Notes under the pieces: generated by a model | The model's database searches: none | Told to the model about the DNA's origin: nothing | Seen by the model: only the letters and a program-made list of their open reading frames with translations | Assembly (NCBI RefSeq): GCF_019192735.1 | Contig: NZ_JAHTKP010000019.1 | Location: forward strand, 1 to 64,000 | Length of the DNA stretch: 64,000 nucleotides | Direction: 5' to 3' | Source of the DNA: Kitasatospora aureofaciens | GTDB lineage: Bacteria; Actinomycetota; Actinomycetes; Streptomycetales; Streptomycetaceae | Shown here: one piece after another, positions 16,147-23,520 of the stretch | Layout: each line of letters opens with the position of its first letter | How positions within the stretch are numbered: the first letter of the stretch is position 1 | Translations under genes and position numbers: made by a program

Positions 16147-17391
16147 CTACCGTTCTGGCACGGCGAGGTGATCGGCGGTGCCGCCGCGCCACTCGACCAG
16201 GAAGAGGCTCGCGTCATCGGTTGTGGTCCCACCTCTCTCCCGCATCAGGGTGTGGGAGAGGTTCCGCACCATCTCCTGCACCCCGCCACTGGCGGGCCCG
16301 ACGCGCTCGATGACGGCGATCAGGCGTTCCTCGCCGAACTGCTCCCCACCGGTCTGGTGTTCCTCGACGACGCCGTCGGTGTAGAACAGCACCCGGTCGC
16401 CGCGCCGGAGCTGCCGCTCGCTGATCTGCGGTGTGTCACCGCCGAAGCCGACCGGCAGGGTTCCCGGGCTGTCCAGGGCCTGGATGACCCGGTGGTCGCG
16501 GATCAGCAACGGTGCCGGGTGGCCGGCGTTGACCCATTGCAGGTGGCCTGTTCCGATGTCGAGTCGCATCATCTGCGCTGTGACGAAGTGGTCTGGGCCG
16601 AATTGTTGGTCGATGGCGGTGTCCATGAACGCGTACAGTCCGGCGAGCCCGACGTCGGCGCGCCTGGCATGCCGGTAGGCGCCCACAGCGACGGTCGCCA
16701 GGACGGCGGCGTTCAGGCCGTGGCCCATCGCGTCGATCATGGCCAGATGCAGGACGTCGTCGTTGAGGGCGTAGTCCAGGCTGTCGCCGGCGATGTTGTA
16801 GGCGGGCTCCAGGATCCCGGCGACTGCGACCTGCGGGGTGTTCATCGCCAGCGGGGGCAGCAGCGACCACTGGATCTCCGCAGCCACGCTCATCGGCTCG
16901 CGACGCCGCGCCTGGAAGAACTGGTCCGTGTAGCCGTTCTTGGTGACCAGCATGTCGGCGACCAGTCCGGCGAGACGGCGTAGTAACCGGCGGTCATTGT
17001 CATCGACGCGGTCGAGGGTGACGGCGAGCACCCCGACCTCGTCGCTGCCGTCGAGGAGCGGCAGGAACATTCGTATGCCGTCAGCCTGCGGGTGCTCGGC
17101 AGGGGTGGCACGGAGGAAGACCTCGCCGGCCCGGGAAGCGTCGATGGGCACCGGATCCCCAACGGCGAGTCCCCTGCCGGGGAGCGGCACGAGCATGAGT
17201 TGGCCGTAGTCCTGGAGAAGGATCGAGACGTCCCGGCCACCGATCGCACGCACCTCTTCGGCCACCAGCGGAGCGATGAGCTGGGGCGGCATCTCGTGAG
17301 CCCGGTCCAGCAGATGCCCCAGCAGCCGCTCACCGAATCCTTCCGACCGGTCCACCACAGCCCTGTGGTTCCTCGGTGCGAATTCCGCCAT
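16147..17391 (-). CDS. GAF-domain PP2C-type (SpoIIE) protein serine phosphatase
   Basis: A 414-residue cytoplasmic regulator. Residues about 20-155 form a GAF-like sensor (LLQDYGQLMLVPLPGRG, FLPLLDGSDEVGVLAVTLDR). Residues about 170-400 are a SpoIIE/RsbU-type phosphatase: AAEIQWSLLPPLAMNTP, NIAGDSLDYALNDDVLHLAM, the metal-site block IDAMGHGLNAAVLATVAV, then VNAGHPAPLLIRD and RVLFYTDGVVEEHQ. Family members dephosphorylate anti-sigma-factor antagonists and thereby adjust stress sigma factors. The usual GGDWYD metal box is here GDSLDY, so one acidic position should be checked. The ATG ending at 17391 has GTGAGG six bases upstream. No kinase or antagonist gene lies next to it, as is common for orphan streptomycete phosphatases. 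Confidence 0.87.
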   Translation of the reverse strand: MAEFAPRNHRAVVDRSEGFGERLLGHLLDRAHEMPPQLIAPLVAEEVRAIGGRDVSILLQDYGQLMLVPLPGRGLAVGDPVPIDASRAGEVFLRATPAEHPQADGIRMFLPLLDGSDEVGVLAVTLDRVDDNDRRLLRRLAGLVADMLVTKNGYTDQFFQARRREPMSVAAEIQWSLLPPLAMNTPQVAVAGILEPAYNIAGDSLDYALNDDVLHLAMIDAMGHGLNAAVLATVAVGAYRHARRADVGLAGLYAFMDTAIDQQFGPDHFVTAQMMRLDIGTGHLQWVNAGHPAPLLIRDHRVIQALDSPGTLPVGFGGDTPQISERQLRRGDRVLFYTDGVVEEHQTGGEQFGEERLIAVIERVGPASGGVQEMVRNLSHTLMRERGGTTTDDASLFLVEWRGGTADHLAVPER

Positions 17392-17703
17392 GGACACCTC
17401 ACTTTCGCGACGCAGTCCTCTTCCGCGGCCGCCTTCCTCGCCTTGCCTCCACGTGGATCGGCGCACGCCTCACCGGCATTTCCCCTGTCCAGCATGGCAC
17501 CGGCCCTCACCCCGCGACACCTCAGCCAGGATCTCGTCGCCGTGGGGTGCGGCGCAGTGTATCTCTCGGATGAGTTTTCTGGTCAAACGTCACGCGTGGG
17601 GATTAATAATCCATCCGCATGGCGCGCTCGAATTCTCGCCGCGCGGAGTATTCTGGAGAGTGCCGGGAGAAGTTACCGGTAGGACGATCGCGAGGAGGCG
17701 AAT

Positions 17704-17784
17704 ATGCAGATCAGTGAGGCAGGATCCCTGACTCTGCGACTCGTGATCGCAAAGATGTCCGCCCTTTCGGCGGGAAGATCATAG
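17704..17784 (+). CDS. 26-residue small ORF with strong ribosome-binding site
   Basis: ATG 17704 is preceded by AGGAGG (17693-17698) at an ideal 5-nt distance and encodes MQISEAGSLTLRLVIAKM, then SALSAGRS and a TAG stop. The 240 bp before it is the AT-richest stretch of the neighbourhood (GGGGATTAATAATCC), as expected for a promoter, and is free of long frames. About 70 bp downstream is a hairpin with a T run. The peptide resembles nothing I know; its amphipathic middle and position would fit a leader peptide or a small regulatory or secreted peptide. It could also be the intact head of a gene destroyed by the rearrangement at the tRNA-like sequence just beyond it. Confidence 0.45.
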   Translation: MQISEAGSLTLRLVIAKMSALSAGRS

Positions 17785-17790
17785 GGTGAT

Positions 17791-17828
17791 GGGGGTCAGG
17801 GGGGCGCAGATTCAGATCCTGCTGCCCC
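17791..17828. other. tRNA-like 3' sequence (possible attachment-site remnant), left copy
   Basis: The sequence GGGGGTCA, a G run, then GCAGATTCAGATCCTGC resembles a tRNA variable loop followed by a T-arm: a 5-bp stem with one mismatch around TTCAGAT, close to the TTCRANY loop. No full tRNA cloverleaf precedes it. It agrees at 21 of 26 positions with 20447-20472, so both may be traces of an integrase attachment site. Confidence 0.4.
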
Positions 17829-17855
17829 TGTCGGCGTGACGTTTACGCAGGCTGG

Positions 17856-17891
17856 AAGGCCGTCTCCGCAGCAATGCGGGGACGGCCTTTT
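17856..17891 (+). terminator. rho-independent-type terminator
   Basis: A 14-bp stem with one G-U pair (AAGGCCGTCTCCGC against GCGGGGACGGCCTT), 6-nt loop and a short T run (CCTTTT). It lies downstream of the 26-residue ORF on the + strand and has no other gene to serve. Confidence 0.75.
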
Positions 17892-18392
17892 CCGGGGCGG
17901 GGCCGTGTGTCATGGTTCGACGGAGCCCGGGTCACCGCCGGTGCCGGGCGGTGGTGAAGCAGGCGGCGGAGGCTGCCGTAGCGGGGTGGAGCGCCCGGTG
18001 TTGCGGGTGCGGTGCCGTAGGAGATCCGCTTGCCGACCTCGAGTGGGCTATTCGGATTCGGCGCCTTGAAGCCGGCGTGGCGACAAGTGCGCTCTCTCCG
18101 CCGACGTGGGCGATCTTGGTGGCGGCGCCCGGGAAGGGTCAGAGTCCTGCGAGGATGATTTGTCGGCACCCGTACTGTCCCGCAGGCCGGCCGCCCACGG
18201 TGGCGGTCACCCAGTCGAAGCCGCCCACGACCTACCTCTTTCGCCCGAAACTGCTGCGGCTGAGTGACAAGGGGTGCGGCTCCCCGGGGATGTTCACGAT
18301 GTGACGAGTTGACTCCTCTTAACTTCTTCTGGGATTCGGATGTGTTGCTCAGCAGGCGGTTGCCTGCGCTCGCCACCCATGGAGGTCATTGG
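17892..18392. other. intergenic region before the secreted-protein gene, no gene called
   Basis: About 500 bp without a convincing gene. A + frame ending at 18304 and a minus frame 17843-18376 are open but have no ribosome-binding site, no domain and Arg/Pro-rich translations typical of non-coding GC-rich DNA. The last 90 bp (AACTTCTTCTGGGATTCGGA) are AT-richer and probably contain the promoter of the gene at 18393. Confidence 0.5.
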
Positions 18393-19184
18393 ATGAATCT
18401 TCGTCCCTGGGTTGCAGCATCGCTGGCAGGTGCGGCCATCGCCCTTGCGTCTCCGCCTGCAGGCGTCGCTGCGCAGGCGTCCACACGGCACGCGTCCGGC
18501 TCCCCGTGGCTCCAGGAAGGGGGCGGGGACGGGGACGGGCGCCACCATCACCACAATCCCTGGCGTGACTGCTACAGTCCCCGCCGTGTCGTACTCATCG
18601 ACCAGAACTTCAGGGTGATCCTGAGAAACGGCCGGCGTGGGCCGGAGGCTCTCGTCCTCCAGCGCGGCCCGTCATCCTCGTCCTCGTCGCCGGCGGCACC
18701 ATGGGATAGCTTTACTGTTTCAACGTATTTGGACGTGAATTATCCCACCCAGACCAGCAACCAGTATGAGTGGAAGATTCGTGACTTCTTCAGGGAGCAC
18801 CCGCTCTTCGTGGTGAAGGCATTCGACCGCCACGAGCGGGCTTTCCCCTTCCCAGCTGCCCACTGCATCGACGACCGAGACGACGGTGACCACCGTGACC
18901 ACGGTGACCATGCTCTTCCATATGGTGGTGAAGCTGCCGACGGGAGTGGCGCGTCCGGCTCCCCGTCGCCCCAGGCAGGGGACCACCATCAAGACGGCCG
19001 GCGTGAGCCGGAGACTCTCGGCTCCGGGGGCACCGTCCGCCCTCTTCCGCGCGGTGCCAAGGGTGCCGGTAGGAGCGATCGTCTTCTGAGCGCGAAGCAC
19101 ATCGGGATCGCGGCCGGCGGTTTGCTGATGGTTCTGGGAATGCTGACTACGGCATGGCTTCGCCGGCGTCGTTCTGCCGCGTGA
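18393..19184 (+). CDS. secreted, membrane-anchored low-complexity protein
   Basis: A 263-residue protein. Signal peptide MNLRPWVAASLAGAAIALAS with cleavage near AGVAAQA. A His/Asp-rich run (GDGDGRHHHHNPWRDCY) is followed by a 100-residue globular part with two Cys (WRDCYSPRRVVLIDQNFRV; FPAAHCIDDRDDGDHRDHGD). A disordered Gly/Ser/Pro linker leads to a C-terminal transmembrane helix IGIAAGGLLMVLGMLTTAWL capped by RRRR. This is a type I surface protein; the tail resembles a sortase signal (hydrophobic helix, Arg end), but no LAXTG-like motif is present. The His and Asp clusters could bind metal. ATG 18393 has GGAGG seven bases upstream. It is convergent with another secreted protein gene, and the two sit between the tRNA-like repeats. 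Function unknown. Confidence 0.65.
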   Translation: MNLRPWVAASLAGAAIALASPPAGVAAQASTRHASGSPWLQEGGGDGDGRHHHHNPWRDCYSPRRVVLIDQNFRVILRNGRRGPEALVLQRGPSSSSSSPAAPWDSFTVSTYLDVNYPTQTSNQYEWKIRDFFREHPLFVVKAFDRHERAFPFPAAHCIDDRDDGDHRDHGDHALPYGGEAADGSGASGSPSPQAGDHHQDGRREPETLGSGGTVRPLPRGAKGAGRSDRLLSAKHIGIAAGGLLMVLGMLTTAWLRRRRSAA

Positions 19185-19376
19185 TACTCGGCCGGAAGAG
19201 GAACCGGCAGGTCTGTCTGGCTCTCACGGTCGGTACCGGCTGGCCGACCCCGGTGCGGAGATCGGGGCCGAGACGAGCAGGTCTCGCTTCCCTCAGCAGC
19301 ACCTGCGGTTCGACCGTCATCGGCGGGCACGCGCAGCCGCTGCTGCTGGTAGCCGGAGCCCTCCCGGCAGGACTGG

Positions 19377-20033
19377 TCAGGAGGAACTGCTGCTTCCGGC
19401 GGAGGCCGACCTGGCGGAGGGGCTGGGTGTCGCGGAGGGGCTGGGTGTCGCGGAGGGGCTGGGCGTGGCCGAGGGGCTGGGTGTGGCGGAGGGGCTGGGC
19501 GTGGCCGAGGGGCTGGGTGTGGCGGAGGGGCTGGGCTTGTTCGAGCGGCTTGGGTGTGGCCGAGGGGCTGGGCGTGGCCGAGCGCGGCTGGGTGTGGCGG
19601 AGGGGCTGGGCTCGTCCGAGGGGCTGGGCTCGTCCGAGGGGCTGGGTTCGTCCGAAAGGCTGGGTTCGTCCGAGGGACTGGGTGTGGCCGAGGAGCTCGG
19701 GCGGGGGTCGTGGCGGCAGATCAAGTCAGGGTTTTTGAATCCGAAGCTCAGGCCCCACTCCTTGTCACAGCCGCCCCAGTATGTTCCCACCCAGCCACAG
19801 TAGGGGCCGCCGTAGCTGTAACAGGGGGGCGCCGATTCCTGCGGGCCCGGATTCGTGGAGGGTGGCCGGGGCAGTTCGGCTTTGCTCCGAGAGGTGCCGG
19901 GGGCGCTCACCAGGCGGACCTGCCTGGCATCGGAACTCTGGGACATCCAGTCCGTGAGGAGGAGGGGCAGGCCAAAGGCTGAGGCGGAAGCCGCCACCGT
20001 TGCAGCAGCGAGAGCGCAGCGGGTGAGGCGCAT
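19377..20033 (-). CDS. secreted protein with Pro/Ser tandem-repeat tail
   Basis: A 218-residue exported protein. Signal peptide MRLTRCALAAATVAASASAF then LPLLLTD. The only globular part is about 45 residues with a Cys/aromatic motif, CYSYGGPYCGWVGTYWGGC, then WGLSFGFKNPDLICRHD; four Cys suggest two disulfides. Residues about 115-218 are tandem repeats of PSPSAT, PSPSDE and variants, probably a wall-spanning stretch. There is no membrane anchor or sortase motif at the C terminus, which ends in a Ser run. ATG ending 20033 has AGAGGAA upstream. The globular part could be a small wall-binding or peptide-like head. Repeat length can vary between strains. Confidence 0.65.
   Translation of the reverse strand: MRLTRCALAAATVAASASAFGLPLLLTDWMSQSSDARQVRLVSAPGTSRSKAELPRPPSTNPGPQESAPPCYSYGGPYCGWVGTYWGGCDKEWGLSFGFKNPDLICRHDPRPSSSATPSPSDEPSLSDEPSPSDEPSPSDEPSPSATPSRARPRPAPRPHPSRSNKPSPSATPSPSATPSPSATPSPSATPSPSATPSPSATPSPSARSASAGSSSSS
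19419..19690. repeat. 18-bp and related tandem repeats inside the secreted-protein gene
   Basis: Imperfect repeats of GCGGAGGGGCTGGGTGTC and a GGGGCTGGGCTCGTCCGA variant, unit 18 bp (six codons), encode the PSPSAT/PSPSDE tail. The unit keeps frame, so copy-number change would alter length without breaking the gene. Confidence 0.8.
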
Positions 20034-20340
20034 GACTGTTCCTCTTGGCTTTGTGGTCTGTGGCAGGTGTGAACGAACTCTGTGTACGAGGCCGCCGCTG
20101 TGAGCGCCGACGTCAAACGTATGGTTTGACGATCCCTCAACAGCCGGCGAACCGCCAATCGGGCGGCCTTGCTCTGGCTTTTCACTCGAAGAGTCTCGCC
20201 TCGATCCACTGCCGATGTGACACCGAACTGCGTTCTTCGCACGGTTCCTACTCGGCCCCGACCTCACCGGCGCCGTCTGGCGCAAGTCGCCGCACAGAGC
20301 CGGCGAAGGCCAGTGCGTGGAGATCACCGACCTGCCCGGC

Positions 20341-20439
20341 GGCGGCGCGGAGCCAGGCGGTGAGGTAGTCGGCGACGGTCTGGTTGGGGTCGGCGGTGAA
20401 GCCGCGGTTGTGGCCTTCGAGCAGGCTGCGCAGGGCGAC
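20341..20439 (-). pseudogene. integrase N-terminal fragment
   Basis: Minus-strand reading gives ALRSLLEGHNRGFTADP then NQTVADYLTAWLRAAA. This matches the SAM-like core-binding domain start of actinobacterial tyrosine integrases (LLEGxxxGxxADPNQTVADYLTAWL). It is cut off on both sides, within 10 bp of a tRNA-like sequence. The catalytic domain is absent; a C-terminal fragment of the same enzyme class lies at 3366-3475. Confidence 0.65.
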
Positions 20440-20446
20440 TCGGGCT

Positions 20447-20472
20447 GAGGGTCAAGGGGTCGCAGGTTCAAA
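20447..20472. other. tRNA-like 3' sequence (possible attachment-site remnant), right copy
   Basis: GAGGGTCAAGGGGTCGCAGG then TTCAAA: a variable loop and half of a T-arm (GCAGG stem, TTCAAA loop start) that ends abruptly where CCTGT would be expected. It is immediately next to an integrase fragment and similar to 17791-17816, consistent with an attachment site cut by a later rearrangement. Confidence 0.45.
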
Positions 20473-20606
20473 CGGCAGGGCCCGCAGGAAGCGAGCCCTG
20501 GCGCAAAGTCCGACGCGTGACATTGCCGCGGAGGGCACCGCCTGCCCGCATGCCTGCCTCATGCATATTCCGTGGACTGCCAGAGAACAGGAGGTTTGCG
20601 TCAGAC

Positions 20607-22169
20607 GTGCAAGGAAATCTGATCGCACAGAAGGCCATATCAGTCGCATACGCGCCCGAGCGCGAATCCTCGGGCGGCGCAGATGACCTGTGGTCCCGGG
20701 TGGCCCTGCCGCCGGCGTCACCCGAGCCACCCGCCGAGCCCGTTGTTGCACCCGGCCTGCGTCTTGCCCTGTCCCTGCTTGAGGAAGGCGTGTTGACCAG
20801 CCGCGCCAACCGTTCCTGCGGCTCGTACGTGGCGCGGGCGGTACCGTCGGCCGGGGCTGTGTACCCGTACGAGTTCGCCGTCCTCGTCATGGAGAACGGT
20901 GTGCCGACGGCCTTCCGGATCGACGCCGACCGCCGGATCTGTGCCCGGCTGGCTGTCGGGGCCCGCGTCACCGCCGCACTGGATACGTCCATGCTGGCCA
21001 TTCCGGAAGACGGCGGAACGCTGGTGGTCACCCTCACCCGTCCCTGGCTTTCGATGCGCAAGTACGGCGACCGCGGGTACCTGTACACACAGCTCGATGC
21101 GGGGCATGCGGCCGGGAACCTCGTACTGGCCGCGGCCGGCCGTGGCGCCCCGGGGGCGCTGCGGCTGCGCTTCCCGAGGGAATCCCTCTCGGGATTGCTG
21201 GAGGCGGGCGAGAACTGCCGGGAGATCCACTCCGCGATCCTGGTGCCGGCCGGCTCGGCCGACGAGTCGTGGACCCGCTGGACAGTGCACGACAGCACCG
21301 ACCGGGAGCTGCGCGGGCCCACCTGGCGGTCCTGGTTGGAGAGCACCTGCTGGGACTCCCTCGCCGGGTGGCCCGAGCACTCCGGCTCTCCAGCCCTCCA
21401 GGCGGTACCCGCTCCGCTCGCGCGAATCCGCACTGACCGACAACTGCCCGGCGGGCAAGGCAGGTTGGGTGACCCGTCCGAATGGTCGGAACTGATCGGG
21501 ACGCGAGTCTCCAGCAAGGCGTTCACGGGCGAACCCGTCTCCGCCGCTGCGGTCTGGCGAGCGGTCTCGGCCCTGTCGACGCCGTTGGAGACCGACCTTC
21601 CTGACGCCTCGCCGCTGTCCGCCACCTTGGTCCTGCGGTCGACGACGGAACCCGAGCAGGACGGGGTGTACCGGCTGCACACCGGTGAGCGGCGACCAGG
21701 ACGGCTGCCGTCCACCGACGAGGTGGCCCGTGCCTGTATGCAGCAGCGCGCCCTCGCCGGGGCCGCCGCCGTCCTGCTGCTGCACGTGCCGCGTACCTCG
21801 CTCGCCGGGGCCGTGGCGATGCTGGCCTACCCGCTCTACCCGCTCGGCATCGTGCTCGGCTGGCCGGTCTGGCTGCTCGCCGTCGCCCAGGTCGCGGTCG
21901 GGGCGGGCATCACCTTCTGGGGCGTCATGTGGGCCACCAGCGTGCAGACCCAGGTGCCGGGCGAGGTGCTCAACCGCGTCCACGCCTACGAGGTCGCGGG
22001 TTCCGTCGGCATGTTCCCGGTCGGCAGTGCGCTGGCCGGTCCGGCCGTCGGGGCGTTCGGCACCGACCGGGTGCTCCAGGTGGGCATCGTGGTCGCCCTC
22101 CTCACCGCCGCCGCCCTGCTGGTCGCCCGCCCGACCCGCACCCTGGGCCGGGTGCCGAACCGCGCCTGA
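20607..22169 (+). CDS. chimeric gene: SagB-type nitroreductase fused to C-terminal part of an MFS transporter
   Basis: A 520-residue frame made of two unrelated parts. Residues 1 to about 398 resemble SagB/ThcOx-type FMN oxidoreductases: SRANRSCGSYVARAVPSAGA, GDRGYLYTQLDAGHAAGNLV, then a second related half (LIGTRVSSKAFTGEPVSAAA) that breaks off after AGAAAVLLLHVPRTSLAG. The rest is four or five transmembrane helices of an EntS-like MFS exporter (YPLYPLGIVLGWPVWLLA; VQTQVPGEVLNRVHAYEVAG; VGMFPVGSALAGPAVGAFG). The join is near 21800. The stop at 22169 is 9 bp from the end of the O-methyltransferase gene. The start is uncertain: GTG 20607 lies 12 nt after AGGAGG; ATG 20550 is an alternative. 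Complete SagB enzymes oxidise azolines or peptides; this one has lost its end, and the transporter part lacks the first half, so it is probably a non-functional recombination product unless the flavin half still folds. Confidence 0.7.
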   Translation: MQGNLIAQKAISVAYAPERESSGGADDLWSRVALPPASPEPPAEPVVAPGLRLALSLLEEGVLTSRANRSCGSYVARAVPSAGAVYPYEFAVLVMENGVPTAFRIDADRRICARLAVGARVTAALDTSMLAIPEDGGTLVVTLTRPWLSMRKYGDRGYLYTQLDAGHAAGNLVLAAAGRGAPGALRLRFPRESLSGLLEAGENCREIHSAILVPAGSADESWTRWTVHDSTDRELRGPTWRSWLESTCWDSLAGWPEHSGSPALQAVPAPLARIRTDRQLPGGQGRLGDPSEWSELIGTRVSSKAFTGEPVSAAAVWRAVSALSTPLETDLPDASPLSATLVLRSTTEPEQDGVYRLHTGERRPGRLPSTDEVARACMQQRALAGAAAVLLLHVPRTSLAGAVAMLAYPLYPLGIVLGWPVWLLAVAQVAVGAGITFWGVMWATSVQTQVPGEVLNRVHAYEVAGSVGMFPVGSALAGPAVGAFGTDRVLQVGIVVALLTAAALLVARPTRTLGRVPNRA

Positions 22170-22178
22170 GCGGGGTCG

Positions 22179-23216
22179 TCAGGCGGGCTGTCCGCTGTCG
22201 GCGACGATGCAGGCGGTGACGCTCAGGTCGGCGGGGCAGGGGGTGATGGAGAGGACCTGGAGGCCGGCTGCCGCTGCCTCGCGGCGCATGTCGGCCTCGG
22301 TGCGTTCGCGGGCGTCGGTCTCGCCGACCACCATCTTGATGACGTTGCGGAAGGCGGCGCCGGAGTCGTGTTCCGCCAAGGGGTCGATGACCAGGAGCGT
22401 CGGGGCGCCGTCCGGGGCGGTGGCGGCGCTCATCGCGCGGCGGATGTTGCTCAGGATCTGGACGCCGCTCTCCGAACTCCAGTCGTGGAGAACGTTCTTG
22501 AGGATGTAGAGCTCGCCGCCACCGGGGACTTCGCGGAGGATGTCGGCGGGCCGGTAGGTGAGTCGCTCGATGAGGTCCTCGTTGCCCGATGCGCGGAGGT
22601 CGGCCTCCGCGCGCCGGCAGGTGTCCGGGCGGTCCACGCAGATGCCCTTGAGGTGCGGGTGCGCCGTGAGAATGGCCTTGAGGAGTGCGCCGTTGCCGCC
22701 GCCGACGTCGATCACCGTGCGGACGTTCTCGAACGGGACGTGCTCCGCCAGCACCGCGCCGATCGGCCGGGCCCAGTCCTGCATCGCGAGGTCGAAGATC
22801 CGGGCGGTCTCGGGGTCCTTCTCCAGGTACTCGTAGAGCGAGACGCCGAACGCGTTGGGCATGACCGAGGTGCCGGTCCGCACCGCCTGCGTGAGCCCGC
22901 CGGCGGCCGCCTGGGCGTAGAGGCCGCAGAGCAGCACGGTCAGGTGCCGGATCGACTCGGGGTGATCGGTCCGGAGCTGCTCGGACTGGGGCGAGTTGGT
23001 GTAGCGGCCCTCCTCGTCCCGCGCGAAGACCCCCAGCGCCGTCAGGGCCGTCATGAGGGACACGAGCGCGTCGGGGTCCGCGTCGACGGCCGCGGCCAGC
23101 TCGGCGGCCGTGGCCGGCCCGTCCGCGAGGGCGTCCGCGACACCCAGGTGCGCCGCGGCGCCGACCGTCGCGGACGTCATCGACCCCATGACAAGACTCA
23201 CCAACGACGTTTCCAT
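22179..23216 (-). CDS. SAM-dependent O-methyltransferase (plant-type, dimeric)
   Basis: A 345-residue small-molecule O-methyltransferase. The N-terminal helical dimerisation domain (METSLVSLVMGSMTSATVGA, LGVADALADGPATAAELAAA) precedes a class I SAM-binding fold: motif I VIDVGGGNGALLKAI, acidic motif GICVDRPDTCR, and the catalytic-base block YILKNVLHDWSSESGVQIL with its His-Asp pair. This is the family used for polyketide and aromatic tailoring, for example carminomycin or hydroxyneurosporene methyltransferases. It could methylate the polyketide made by the adjacent PKS, but it lies on the opposite strand beyond an unrelated gene, so that is only a possibility. The start is ATG ending 23216; an in-frame GTG four codons upstream touches the GAGGAA site and cannot be excluded. 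It converges with the chimeric gene. Confidence 0.85.
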   Translation of the reverse strand: METSLVSLVMGSMTSATVGAAAHLGVADALADGPATAAELAAAVDADPDALVSLMTALTALGVFARDEEGRYTNSPQSEQLRTDHPESIRHLTVLLCGLYAQAAAGGLTQAVRTGTSVMPNAFGVSLYEYLEKDPETARIFDLAMQDWARPIGAVLAEHVPFENVRTVIDVGGGNGALLKAILTAHPHLKGICVDRPDTCRRAEADLRASGNEDLIERLTYRPADILREVPGGGELYILKNVLHDWSSESGVQILSNIRRAMSAATAPDGAPTLLVIDPLAEHDSGAAFRNVIKMVVGETDARERTEADMRREAAAAGLQVLSITPCPADLSVTACIVADSGQPA

Positions 23217-23520
23217 GGCCCCGTTCACTTCCTCGGCTCGATGGCAGGTTGCGGATACGGTTCGTGTTCGCCGATGCCGGACTGCCGTTGCGGCAGACGG
23301 TAGTTGAGGTAGTGGCCTCGCGTCGCGTCGTTCAACTGCCTCGCCGCAACCGGGAAGTTCGCGGGCTGCCGCGGGACCCGGCGGTACTCCGGGATCCGTT
23401 CGGGCGGGCGGGGTTGCCAGTTGAACAGTGCCTGATGTTCTGTTGTGGTCGAGGGCGCAATCCGATGTCATGTACCGTCGATTCGACGTGACTCTCCCAG
23501 AGAAAGCTCAGGTTGGAGAC

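Noticed and set aside
17791..17828. A functional tRNA gene
   Set aside because: Only a T-arm-like part is present; no acceptor, D-arm or anticodon stem can be folded from the preceding bases. The same holds for 20447-20472.
17843..18376. 177-codon minus frame as a gene
   Set aside because: Arg/Pro-rich translation, no start signal, and it overlaps the terminator at 17856 and the promoter region of the gene at 18393.
19419..19690. CRISPR-like array because of regular repeats
   Set aside because: The 18-bp repeats have no spacers, keep a reading frame and encode a Pro/Ser-rich protein tail.
22179..23471. O-methyltransferase start at 23471
   Set aside because: The extra 85 residues are Pro/Arg-rich and unlike the family; homologous methyltransferases begin near METSLVSLVMG.
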